This document shows, piece after piece, positions 1 through 12,800 of a stretch of 64,000 nucleotides of DNA. Made by a program: the position numbers and the translations under genes. The notes under the pieces are model-generated. The model was not told the origin of the DNA. It ran no database searches and saw only the letters and a program-made list of their open reading frames with translations. Numbering within the stretch: position 1 is the stretch's first letter; each line of letters opens with the position of its first letter. The stretch is from Phorcus lineatus (taxonomy: Eukaryota; Mollusca; Gastropoda; Trochida; Trochidae), in NCBI GenBank assembly GCA_921293015.1, contig OV121093.1:25864622-25928621 (forward strand). Reading direction: 5' to 3'.

Positions 1-403
1 ACGACGCATACAAATGAACTTACATGATAAGATTGTAAGTAAAATAAAATGATTTGTTTTAAATCGTTCTTAGACACAAAGGGAGGTAACTCTGTGCTCT
101 TACATCAGCAAAAACATTTAATTGATAAACTCGCTTCTGTTCAGGTCGGGTTATATTCCCTGCGAATTTACTTAAAAGCTATAGACTCAAAATAATCAGA
201 TTTCTATTATTTTGATTTTAAGATCCAAACTGTCTATGTACATCATTGGCTGTAAATTTTTCCCAAGAGAATATACATGGTCAACATCTCATCACCTGCT
301 CCCTAGACATAGAGTCATTTGATCACATCCCGACATTATTCTATGATAAATAACAGGGAACAGGCATTGAAGGGAATCTTGCAGAGTTGATCCGTATTCG
401 CTC
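1..403. other. 3' flank of the TRIM-like gene, nothing recognised
   Basis: AT-rich sequence downstream of the minus-strand TRIM-like gene. I see no exon, RNA gene or clear repeat. A 68-codon open frame on the minus strand (292-498) partly overlaps the gene but is in a third frame and looks accidental. Confidence 0.4.
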
Positions 404-1796
404 CTAACCAAACCTGTATTTATGTAAACCTTTAGACTGCAAAGAAACACATAATTTGTCTCCATCAACACGCAGACCAGTTGGAAAATTGAAACCACTC
501 TTCCCAGTCAGAATGTTCTCTGACGAATTCTCCTGATTCATGTAGATGAATCACTTTGTGTTTGTAACGGTCAGCTACGAGAATGTCTCCTCTACTGGTT
601 GATGTGATTCCAAATGGGTAGCTCAATGCCCTGTCTCCAGTAGGTGTGTATGTGAAAACAATGTCACCAGACTGTGTCAGACAGATGACAGACTTCAGCC
701 TACAGTCTGACACCAGGATGGTGCCTCTGTTGGTTACATGTATGTAGCAAGGATCAATGAAACTCTGCCCTGTGAGAGAAAGTTTTGTGAAGGTCTTCAA
801 GATGGTTCCCTTCATATCAATCAGATCCACAGAAGCTGGAGCATAAGAACCAGCCACAAGTGTTGACTGACCCAGAGCGGATAGGCCTTTGTATTTCTTA
901 CTGGTTTTTATTGTAGACAGGAGTTCCAATCCAGCCGAGGTGACAGCAACTGTGCTGATACGCTTCGAGTCAGGAAGAGACACAGCTACCTTACAGTCAC
1001 TGATCACCGTCAAACACCAGGGCAAACCAGACAGTTTGATTGTACTGTAACATGTCTCACCTCTTCTTTTGTAGAATGATTTCAAATTTTTGGTGCAATC
1101 ATCAGAGAAAATTGTTACCTGCCGACCTGCAACGTTCATTACCAAACCATCTGAAATATGGCATCCTTCTTTGTTGTTCAGCTTAGCGTCGATGATTTCA
1201 TCTAATACAGGCACTTCTGTCAAGTCCAATTTGTCTATCCTCTGTTTCTCCAAATCCATCATATTAATCGTCACATCCATCATATCAATATAATTCCTAA
1301 ACTGAGAAATGTCGTGTTCAAACCTCAAACCAGCTATATCTGGTTTCTTCCCCCTGTCCGATCCACCTGTCAACTGAGCCGACTGATATATCTCAAACAG
1401 CTGCGCCTCATCCTCCAACTCCAGGGCCTGCTGGATTGACTGAGACTGCTGCTGGTACAGCTGTAAATCCATTTGTTTTGTCTTCATCATAGACCTCAAC
1501 TGCTCCTTGTCTTGTTCTGTTTGATCCTTCACCTTCTTAGTTAATTCTAATTCCTTCAGTTTTAGTGTTTCAATAGCCTCTTTAATGATTTTCCTTATTT
1601 CAGTTTCCAGAAACGACCTTTCACCCAACAGGTGTTTTGTTTGTATATCAAGATTTTTTATCTCAATATTCGTTAAATCAATTTTCTCAGCCAGATCGTG
1701 TTGACGTTCTTGAAGTCTTGATTTCATCTCTGTCAGCTGAACCTTAATGAGCTTCACATTCACTGCACCGTTTTCTGGTTTGCCTGTTGTCGCCAT
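404..1796 (-). CDS. TRIM-like coiled-coil / NHL-like beta-propeller protein, frameshifted near the C terminus
   Basis: The coding region is one exon with 443 open codons from the ATG at 1796 to a stop at 465. Residues about 15-130 are a charged, Leu/Gln-rich coiled coil. Residues about 205 onward are a propeller of the TRIM2/3/71 NHL-like kind, with strands such as GTILVSDC and YPFGITSTSRGDILVADR. There is no RING or B-box upstream, so ubiquitin-ligase activity cannot be claimed. After residue ~427 (EFVRE) the reading frame becomes nonsense-like. A neighbouring frame instead reads TGKSGFNFPTGL, then DKLCVSLQ, and ends KYRFG before a stop at 404-406, which is the expected last propeller strand. 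A 2-base loss in the AGAGA run near 515-525 would explain this. It may be a real disabling mutation or an assembly error. A possible 5'-UTR splice acceptor (ttacag on the minus strand) lies about 16 bases before the ATG. Bivalves carry many such TRIM-like genes, and the exact orthologue is unknown. Confidence 0.8.
511..526 (-). other. frameshift site in the TRIM-like gene
   Basis: On the minus strand GTCAGAGAACATTCTGAC is where the propeller frame is lost. Continuing in the alternative frame restores a plausible NHL strand up to the stop at 404. The AG dinucleotide run makes a 2-base slip the simplest cause. Confidence 0.6.
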
Positions 1797-4700
1797 CTTC
1801 GATCTACAATCTGTAATTATCAGATAAACATTCTCCTTTAACTGATGAATGGTTGAGCTTATGAAGTTGTTTTATGAATCATCATTGAAAAGAAACATCT
1901 GCAAACACAATTATGTTGCTGAATCTAAATATTACAGGATTACTCATTCTTAGAGACTTTGAAAATACCTTGCTCGGTTAGAAATAGTTTTATAAGCTCA
2001 CTCCTGAACAAATTTGGTTTCTGTTTTGAAAAATATTCTGGATTTATGTAATATGTTATCGCTATTTTTGTTGTGAAACATCAAGCATTTTATCTTTTTT
2101 TTAATTTTCAGAAGGGATGATACAGAGTGTGAAACAATATCACCTTGGTAATAATTTATAGCTGCAAACTTCAGATGTATGATTGGAAATAGTACTAGAC
2201 GATGGAATTGTTCTTGATAAAGAGGCCAATAATCTGAGGATACAGAAAAGTGTTAATGTTACGACTAAGAGTCTATTTGCAGCTAAAGAAACAATAACTC
2301 CATTTTATAAGTCAGATGTGAAATATATAGTTGAGAAGACTATAACAATCCGGGTTGGCTTATAATTTATTACTGGTAGTGATTAAACATTAATACAGTT
2401 AAATCTTAAAGGGTTTATGAGGAGTTTTAAGTGATTTGAAATTTACATCAAACCTTTCTGTTTTATGGATTAATCAAGAAAATGGTTCAGAGAAATAAAC
2501 TGATAATCAGTATTGTTTAGTAAAGAAAATTTGACATGATCGAAAAGAGGTTATCAAAAAGACATTTGCCCATTCGAAATAACGATTTATAGCTTAATTG
2601 ACATTAAGAAAAATTGAACAGACATTCTTTTATCCTATTTTGAATTAAAAAAATACGATAACGTTTAAGGGGTGCGCAATGGAAAGATTTAATAGTGTGG
2701 GAGTTTGGTTATGGTTGATATAAAAGTTGTGTAGAAAAGTCCTAAATTATCCGTTCTAAAACTTCTTGTAAAACATCATCTGCCAATGATATCTTTAATA
2801 TCAGTTAAAATGATAATTGTGAAAGATACAAAGTATTTAACTTTAAAACATATTTTGATTAAATGATTCAATAGCATGGAATGCTGACCAAATTTTCTCT
2901 AAACAAATATGGCTTAACCATAGTTTAAAGAAACCTTACCATATCTTTAAAAAAAGTGTCAATAAGGGCTTAAATGTTTAACATGGACTTTGGCATTTTG
3001 ATAATATAGTGGGGAATTATAAAAAGGGGGACAATACTAGACAATGCCCATCTCAGTTTTTTAAGATATGTTATCAAAAGGGCATGGCTTATTACGTCCT
3101 ATTATTACTAATCAATGTTAACCAAAATATGTTAAAAACTGCAAACATTTCAAGATTAATTCAAGACAAGTTGATTTCTCAACGTGATCAACTTAAGATT
3201 TGTAGTAAATTAGAAATAGTGATTGTGAATTTGAATGGCACAATACTAAAATGTTTATTGGAGATGTTTAAGAGATGTTAAACTCCTTTATTTTGCAAGG
3301 AATGTTGTTCACAAAAAAGGAATTATTGAAAATGAATTTCAACGGCAATAATGAATGTAAACTCAAAATGCATTTGATAAATACATTAAATCAACATGCC
3401 ATAATATATCATATAATTATATCAAATATGAACTCTTATCAATTTATCATAAGCTACAAATTTGAGTTTTTTATCTAGTATTTACAAAATTTTAAATTTA
3501 AAAGTGATATTTCTTGTATGGATATAATGCGCTTAGAAGTAATTAAATCAAAATACAGTGATAAATGGTAGCCAATCATGTTTTGTCAACAAGAAAATAT
3601 AATTGATTGCCCGATAGCGAACAATATTTATTCAGGATTAAACTTTTAAAAACGCAATATCTTAGTAACATAAAGTAAGATGTTTAATGAAAAATTATAA
3701 ACAAATAAACTTGAACAATCGCAACAACTTATACAGAAAACCATAGCTGTCTAAGTTCTATAAGGATATTTAGTAAGACTAATGGAACATATCAATCTGT
3801 TGATATTACGATATCATTTACGAATATGAATGTATTTTCTTTACCTGTCTCAAACGTTAGGTCCTGTTTTCAGACACCAGAAAAGCTCAATGACGCACAT
3901 ATTACACCTCATGACTTAACTAGGTGCGACTTTGCAATGGTTTATGGCTGTCTAGTTTGTGCAAACTTACCCTCTTTGTCTGTATGTTTTATATGACCCC
4001 CATACATATAAATCTGCCACCCGTCAATGGTCACTTGAAGATAACATTCCCCTTGTAGATATACTCATCATGTTTACCTGAATATCGGTCAGTTACACAA
4101 TACATTAGCTTTGGTTTGAAACATAGAGAAAGTGTGTGGTATTTAGCAAACGGTTACATTCCATACGCATATAGAGCACCTGCCAAACAGCATGTATGCG
4201 GCGTCCTTACTCGCCTTCCAACAAGGCACTTCCTTGACGTGGTACTAAGCCTATCTTAATTTTCGGTAGAAATTACAGCGTATACATGTATTAACACTCA
4301 ACAGTCACATGTAAATGATTTCAACAAGTGACAGCATTGCCTTATATATACAATATATAGTTTGAAAGGGATGATGTTACACAGCTACATTAATTTTAAC
4401 AATAAAAGTATGGATACAATCTCGTAAAAGAGAACGTATTATAGTGGTGAAGTCTACAAATATCCTTCAAGCACAGATCTATCCCGAGCTCGGACGTCCT
4501 GTCAAAAGAACAATCATGTTATTTTGATATATTTGTAGTTCGAAATAATTGTTTGAATTCGGATTTTCAGCGGGGCAAAATCCAATGAACGAATTCATAA
4601 TATCGTTGATGGGTTTCCATGTAAAGTGTATAGTTGGTTATGATCGTCTCAAGAGATTTGAAGAGGTTCATTATGAGATTCCGAAAGCATATACAACTAT

Positions 4701-7640
4701 TGTTATTTAAGGATTTCCTGTGGCAGATATTACATTTGCACCGCATTGTCTCATTCAGAAGTATCTTTCATTTATTCGAACAGTTGTAACATTACTATGG
4801 TAATCGCATTTTAGAAAATTAAATCCTTTCATTTGTATTGTTTGATTTAGTTTATCTTCCTTTATTCATATAGATATGAGTGGAAATAACTGCTAATTAA
4901 ATTGACAAAAAGTATGTTGTAATTTTTGTTTATGGCTTAAGGAGCCAAAATAAATCGAGTTCAAATCGACTTGATAAATTTGTATCTTCATCTCATTAAA
5001 ACCAACATTATGATATTTCTTTTTTTCAACTGTAATTAAACGGCATTATAAGTCTAAAGAAGTTAAAATTTTGCGTATCCATGACATGTAGTTTAGTTGT
5101 ATGACCTACCTTCAACGACCAACCTGTACTTTTCGTTGTCTCTGCTTTGAATAGTACCGAAATTACTTTTTAGTAATTGGCACCCCACAGTCCGGTTTTC
5201 GATCTTAAATCTCTTCTCTTACCTGTTTATTACCACAGTGATGTTAGACCAACAATGTTACTGTTACTAAAATGGGTAAATTTTGACTGTGGCCTGATTA
5301 AAAATGAAAAATACTATATGATTCAATGTTAGCTTGTAACATAATCTTGTAGACTGGACACCATATTGACGGAATATATCAAGTTATTTTGTAGCAATTG
5401 CAGTGATGCACTGTTGAACTGTTTCACAGAGTTGACACCTGTAAAGAAGTCGAAAGTCTGTGTCCCCATTAAATGTATTTTAGTTGAATTACACTACCAA
5501 CCTGTACTTCTCGTTGTGCCTGCTTTTAATAAGTTAAAAAAATACCTTGACATTCGAAGACTTTGTCATTGGAAAATAAAATTTATAACCACGTTTCCAT
5601 TATCGGTGATCATTTTTATATAGTATTTGACCATTTCAGGAAATGTATGAAGTCTACAAAATTGTATTAAGTCTCGTCTGGATACCTTTCTAAACCTTAC
5701 ACATCTATTTTTGTTCGACCTGACACCAGTTTGTATAACACAAATATACTAGATATAAACAAGCAACGGGAAAAGGTAAACATTTTGGAAAATTCTTTGT
5801 TATAAAATTCATCAACAGCTCTACAAATAATCAATAAATGCATTCAATCTTAACAGTGTTAAATTGGGATCTCCTCTTGAAAATGTATGAATGAGTCATG
5901 AGATTCTGGTTATTCAGGAATGTCATCATGATCCAAAGGCGTTAAACAAGATAATGACTACATTGTTTAAGATCATGATGACTCGTTGCAACATGAAGAA
6001 TATTTCTCAAAACTCTATAACTTATAGATACACTAAGCCTTGAGGAGTTTGCACACCAAGATAGAACACGGAATCAGGGCATAATGGTTTGCAAAGTGAG
6101 GTAATGAGGCCTGCGCAGTGACAGTGTTGCGTATTGAGTGTTTAATTTTAGGCTATCACGTGATTACAGTTCGATCGTTGCTTGAATGATGCTATTTTGT
6201 AACTTTTCGTTGCAATCTCTACGTTGTTATGTGATTTATCTGTAAAAGTGGTCGTTTCGCTGCTTTCCTTTAGGATTCGAATTTTTCTTTTGTAGGCCTG
6301 ACGACTAAGATAAAAGTAAAAACTTATTAAAAAATAAAAGTTTTTTTATTTGGACTTGATTGATTTTTAGACTTAAGTCCTTTTCTAAGATGCCTAGCGG
6401 TTAGAACAATCGAAAAAAAAGGCACTTTATCAGACAATAAAGGTATAGCTTTTTCATGACGTAACAATCGAATGACGTTATATCCGCTCTTCCCCGCTGC
6501 CCCCTCGTGATCACGCGTCCACGGTAACCTTTCATCTCGGTTCTTTCGATCAACATATGGCTTGTCCCTATCAGTGTCTACCGTATTGGCGATTTTGCCA
6601 ATAATGTTTCTTATAATTGGGACTTGTTTCGAATCATTTAGGTCTATCTACCGGAAAGAAAAATGGAAAGCCAATCCTTGTCGACCGTCGAGTGACCGCG
6701 TTGTTTTACGTCAGGTCACGGCGCCCCGTGGGACTGTGACGTTGGTTCACGTCAACCGTCTCTACAAGGTTCAATGTGATAAGGTCAATCTAATAATTAA
6801 ATAATTCTGGGTGTACAGCCCCAATAGTCTGCTTAAATAAAATATAAAAGCATCACCTTCAACGTTTATGACAGCAGCAAAATAAATACGTGTCAGGATT
6901 CAGTCCGCCATCACGCTTCCTAAACAAACAATACCCATAATTCTTTGTGGAATGTTAACCACGTGATAAGCCTTGTATGGGCAATTTGGCCCGCACTGCA
7001 TAATCGCACGACTAGAGTTTGTAAAAGTAGAGGTTTTTAGAAACCAAGAGGTGTAAATTTGTTTGTTTCAGTTTTTAAAGAAAAAAATAAGAAGAAAATA
7101 TAATCCATAATTAAATAAATGAAAAAGTTAAAGTGCAAAACTGCAGAAATCAGAGCTTTTACCAACTAAATGTCGTTTATAACTAGGGGTTGCGTTCTAT
7201 ACTTGGAATAGCCAACAGTTAGCCCTGTTCATGGATTATTAATGTGAGCGATGTAAACACTATGTTTTATTTCGAGATTATTAAAATCAGCGTGGTCTCT
7301 GTATAGATCATTTTAGCATCTTAGAAAAGAAAAAGACTACCGTCCTCGTGCTTTAACTATAATAGTTCAGGGCAAAACTATACTTTATTACAAAACACAT
7401 TGGGGTAGAGCGAACTTTATTTCTTAAATAAGAAAACCGCCTCCGCAACAAAGATGCTAGCTCAATGAGTGATCATATAAAGACGATACTGTTGTATGAC
7501 ATATCGTCAACACTCCTTCAAACCCTTTAGCTCCTCCAGTATACATCTGCCAGAATCAACACGATGATTCTTAAGCAACTGTCCTGAAACAGCTCCATAA
7601 TATTCAGAATGACTCTGTTCCTTCTCATATTGAGCCTTTG
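1797..7640. other. intergenic stretch, no gene recognised
   Basis: Almost 6 kb of AT-rich DNA with only short, composition-driven open frames. A short stretch near 5100-5170 resembles one near 5490-5560 (both contain caacctgtact and tcgttgt), an old local duplication. A CpG-richer patch at 6455-6760 is listed separately. Confidence 0.5.
6455..6760. promoter_or_regulatory. CpG-containing patch with clustered TGACGT/ACGTCA motifs
   Basis: Within 300 bases there are atgacgtaac (~6458), atgacgttat (~6472), ttacgtcagg (~6708), gtgacgttgg (~6736) and cacgtcaacc (~6748), in otherwise AT-rich DNA with few CpGs. These match CREB/ATF half-sites. An 80-codon open frame here (6562-6804) has a hydrophobic start but no recognised domain. 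The patch could be a promoter or enhancer, or the remains of an exon. Confidence 0.25.
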
Positions 7641-9805
7641 TTTACTTTTATATATACCAAGTCGTACACATTGTTCCAAACATTTTCTCCATTAACCTCA
7701 CTTAAAGACAGCTATAAGTGAAGGTGGTTTCAGATGCGCAGCTGCATCTCTCTGAACCAGTCAAGTTTTCAGAGACTCCATCAACATTTTATGCAAATTT
7801 AAAAAGTTTTAACCTTTTAGAAATTTATTTTGATTTGTAAATAAAACTACCGCGTTTATATAATGTGTTGATATTATGAAAATGTTTCTCTCGACAGTCA
7901 ACAGTTCATGTTGATCTGTCAGGTGATTAAAACATTTGTTGCTGTTTGGGCCTTTTATATCATTTCAATTTTCTATTGCAGCTATTGTTTATTTCAAGTT
8001 AGTCACAGAACTTGTACCTCCGAGCTTTCACAGATATTGTTTACTAAATGAAATTATGTTTGAACAAAATTAATGTCTGGATTTTAATAACATCCAAACA
8101 AAGGCTCTCAGGCCTTTATTTCTCATAACTTTTATGTCAACATCAAATTCCCGGATTTTTAGTTTTACGAATTTATTAAAAATTAAAATAACTATCAGAA
8201 TTAACATGAAATTGAAATTGTCATTGTCCCAATGAATATATATATATATATATTTTCAAACAACGGCGAAATTTTAAGTTATTTACGATGATTAGTTGTC
8301 AAAAGAGATTCAACATCAGCTAGCACTTCAAATTACATGAATACATGAAAAGCTAAAATATCCCTGCAAACATTTTGATCAGTAACATCACATAGATATA
8401 TCGCTTGTTAACACTGCTTAATGACCTTTCGGCTTGTTGGGACAGTTTCGATTTCCTATCACAAGTTGTAATGATATTCCTGACAGGTTTATCGTGCGTC
8501 CACTTCTAGTTTATGGATGATGTAGACATTTAGATGGAAATAGATACCATTTTATTCAAGTTCTTTTTAAAAACATCGCAACCATCGTTTCAAAGGGAAT
8601 ACGAAAGCCAAACTAAACCAAACCAAATAAATGATACATCTTTCTTTATTGAAACAAGAAGCGGAAAATATATATTTACATCACATGATGTCATCCAATA
8701 ATCACTCTTATAACACGCATGTTGTATATCTGCTACCAGAGTAGCTAAATTATAACTTGTGACAAGCCTCCCAAACGAAGATCGATATCCTTTACCGCCG
8801 CGGAGACGTAAGTATGACGTTTTCTCCTCTGCGTAAGTAACACTGACGTTCCATATTTTGATTCAGACACTTAATGAGAGCCAACATTTGCTTAAATTTA
8901 ATTTAAATGGACAATGCATTCGGAGCACTAAATTCGCGACAAAAATAAGCAAATCAGTCAAGTTAATTAAAGAAGGGACCTTACGAAAATCATCGTTTGA
9001 CAATTCTAAATATATTCCCATCATCTTTAAATTTGCTAATAATATTATATATTATATAATATTTGCTCAATAATCAAAAACATTTTTACCTTTATCTTTT
9101 AAGTTGAGACTGGTTAATAAGCTGACTTGAAATAAGTTGAGGCTGTTGATTACGCTTCATTTAAAATGTTTCAGTGATATACGATTGAATGAACGGTCAA
9201 CGCTTCAATACTTATCGATATGGCGTTGCAAAGGAAATTGCTCAAATTGAACAATACATGTGTTGGTATTACCTCTCGATATCTATTTCATTTCTCCTGC
9301 TATAACATTTTCTTGATAAGACAGGACATCTTAACAGGTTTATTCGTATCAAACGGTATCATATAACCTTGATCTAATTCGCTTGATCTCTGGGGCTTCT
9401 CTGTATTTTCCTAGATGGTTATCGGTTTGTTTGGTAGCCAGGTGGTTTCTTGCAGTACATTTTGAAATAATAGAATATGTAACCAGCATTTATTATCTTT
9501 CGATTTTCACTGTATTTTAAAGTCATATACCATATCATTTTATGGTTGCATGTCGTTTACCATGAAATGGTAAACATAAAATGTGTGGCACTGGAATGTC
9601 ACACGTATTTTGTATAAATATCATGTGCAATGTGTTACAATTACACAATAGTTAGTATGATGACATATAATAGCCCATGAAATATATAATATGATGTTTA
9701 TTTAACTAATATTGAACACATTTGATTCAGAGGGGTTTCATAATTAGTCACGAGGAGGAAACGAGAACGAAGAGCACGTGTTGGACTCCCCCTGCTGTCA
9801 CAACA

Positions 9806-9854
9806 ATGAGGTTGTCAAGAGGACTTGTGGTCCTAGTTATAAGCGCCGTGTTTG
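9806..9854 (+). CDS. EGF-repeat receptor exon 1 (signal peptide)
   Basis: 49 nt coding the signal peptide. The donor after TTTG is GTAGGT and the phase is 1. The same exon with the same length and donor is present at 32177-32225. Confidence 0.85.
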
Positions 9855-12800
9855 GTAGGTCGTCGTACACGTGTACTATACCTTCTACAGCTGAATACCA
9901 AAAGTTTGTTTACATACCTGAATATACTAGTGCAAATATCATGTAATTAGAGATGCATTTGAGCTATCGTAGCGTTGCAAAAAAGAAACGTGTGATATTG
10001 AATTTCCAATACACATATGCAGATCCATTATTCTTTAAGGCAAATGTTAATCGTACCCCCACAATTACCCGTAACAATTTTGGCAGGCCATTGAAGTGAC
10101 CAGGGGTCAAGATTCCGAAAACACTATTTTGTTATTTTTCTCCATATAGTCCTTTATAGTTATCAATTTTTTTAAATTAGTCACGTTTGTTCCTTAGCAA
10201 AAAGTCAATGTGATAAGTTGGTTTAATCTCAGAGAGTTGATATTGAACATTTCATTTGACATTTAACGAAATCGAAATTTTGAAAAAAATGACCTATTCT
10301 GTCTTATTCATTGTGCCAAACTTCGAATTTTTGCAATAGAGACTAGACGATCCCAAAATAAGTTCAAGAATGGCTTTTTCACACATGGACAGTGGGTTAT
10401 TCTTCTATTATTATAATTATTATTAGTTTTTCTATTGACGTTGAAACGAAACTCACATTACATGATATTTCGATTCAGTGGTAATTGAACAAACTTTTGT
10501 CATTATAGAAGGATCATAGTTGATTAAAGTTTTCTTCTTTAAAAATGATAATTAAAAGTAGTATAATTTAATTTCAGACCCTTTTCTTGAATGTGATCAT
10601 CCGGGTAACTTATACATTCTGTATAAATTATTTACGAATATAGAAACAATGTTAAAGGGCCACAGAGTATTTTGTTTGAGTCAATTATGTCAAATGGTTT
10701 TACGGAAAATCGAAAAATCAGTATTTTAGCGCTCATTATATCCGTATAGGACAATTTACACATTTGGCGTGATTTGTGATCGAAAACGGGACAATGACGC
10801 GCCAATGACTGAAACGTAATTTTGGTAACGAATTTACAGCAGGCACAAAGACAAATATTGATTTGTAGTGTTTAGTAGGTCTTTTAACTAGTGTACATGC
10901 ACATTTGACGCCGAATTACGCCTTCCTAACATTTATATGGCTGTGTTTTATCTATCAAAAAAATAATCATTTTGACATTTTAGAGATAAAGATGTAAGTT
11001 ATGAGGCATGTTTCACAAGCACGTATTGCTCAAAACTATAACAAATGTATTTAGGTTTTGGATTGAGAGACTTACATCGATATGTCTAGTTACCGATAAG
11101 AAAAATCAATGTGAAATGTGTCTGAGATAATTTCTATGAATATTTTCTAACTTTTGATGTTTGTTTTGTCTAAGAACGCATTATTTCGTAACTCATGATA
11201 AACTTTCAGGATCCAGTTCCTGTCCAGAGAACTGTAAGATGCTTCCGAACTCTGATTCTCACATGTGTGGCTCACTCAGAGGAACCTGCTCTCTGGGATG
11301 TATACCAGGTTACTATGGAAACACATGCAACAAGATGTGTGATGTTAACTGTGAGAATAAGTCATGTCAGCAGAGAGACGGTTCCTGCATATGTTCATCA
11401 GGATATACCTTCACCGACGGCTCTTGCAAATCCATTAAAGGTATAGCGTTAAATATTCTACGGTTTCACTTCGTTTGTCATGACGTTCACTTTGCAAGTA
11501 CGTCTGGCACTAGTCCAAGTGATTTATGTGTTATGATTTAGTTTCTTATTTGCGTTTTTTTTCAAAGACACCACTGCTCAGGGACTTTCCCGAATAAGAG
11601 GTGTCTGGTTAAGATATTTGTTCATTTCTATGATAAATAGTTAAGCTGATTCCATGATGGTGTTGATATATAGAATAAAAATTTCTCAAATGTGAAAATT
11701 AAAAGTATCTTAAATGAATATGCGTTAAGATTCGAACATAAGGCACGTAATTTCATTCACTTGGCTACTGGGGCACATGCTGTATGATTGCTTCTCAGTA
11801 ATATCACTGCATTCATTCTTCCCGTGACTTAAAACCACATGCAGAATATGAGTAGCATGATCAGAACATCATTAATACAGGTTGATGGCTGTCAATCGCA
11901 TTGCATCGCTAAGAAGGTGTTGTTTTGACACATTTATTATGGTCAGAGCTAAGTGTCCATTTCCGATGTGTGAGAATCGAGATAAACATTTCAAATGCCA
12001 ACAATTTCAAGTCTGTAGAATATATAGAAAAATAAAGATTTACTTTTGTTAGAACAATAGTTGAAAAGTTCGAGCTGAGATTGAATACCATTTCAAAGTT
12101 CAAATTTAATGACGTGTTAAAAGACGTGTACTGTTGTTTTGATCTTTTAACAGCAGCAAATCATTCATTAGCCCCACCTCTATTTGATTTACCTCTATTT
12201 GCTTATTGAAATATGTGAGGCAGATACGAAATGAGTGACCTCCTCCGAACAGGAGGATGTAAACAGTATAGGGACCAGTGTTTTCAAGTGCAAATTGTTG
12301 TAGCATTTAACATTCAGATATGAAGAGAACTAAGTGAAATAATAAATTTTGTCACAAATTCATTGTTCATTAAAGCACAAGAGATAAAAAGCTTCCTTTA
12401 TTTTTTCCCTTTGTCGTCTGCTACTTAAGAACAAGTTTCATTTGTTTATCAATCTTTTATATAAATAGTTATTTATTTCAGGATCCTGGTTTGTAATATC
12501 GGTATATATATTTTCATATCCATGAAACATTGTTCAAGACGCAAACACACCAAATCGATTACTTTCCAATTGATAATGTTAACTTTCTTTCAAGTTATTT
12601 CTCCCCTGCACAATTTTCAAGATTACAAAGACGTCACAGCATAAACAGAAGAACAACTTTCTTCATGAGCAGTACTGAAGACTATTCAACACTCTGTTCA
12701 AACCATCAAATTTATATGAAATGAAATGTTTTAAAATGACTCACTTTTGTTGATGATTTGTTTTTACGGTCATTGCTAGAATGATAGGTTCCTATCCTGA

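Noticed and set aside
6562..6804. 80-codon frame with a hydrophobic start, possible secreted peptide
   Set aside because: Few expected features: no clear cleavage site, no Cys pattern and no splice or poly(A) context.
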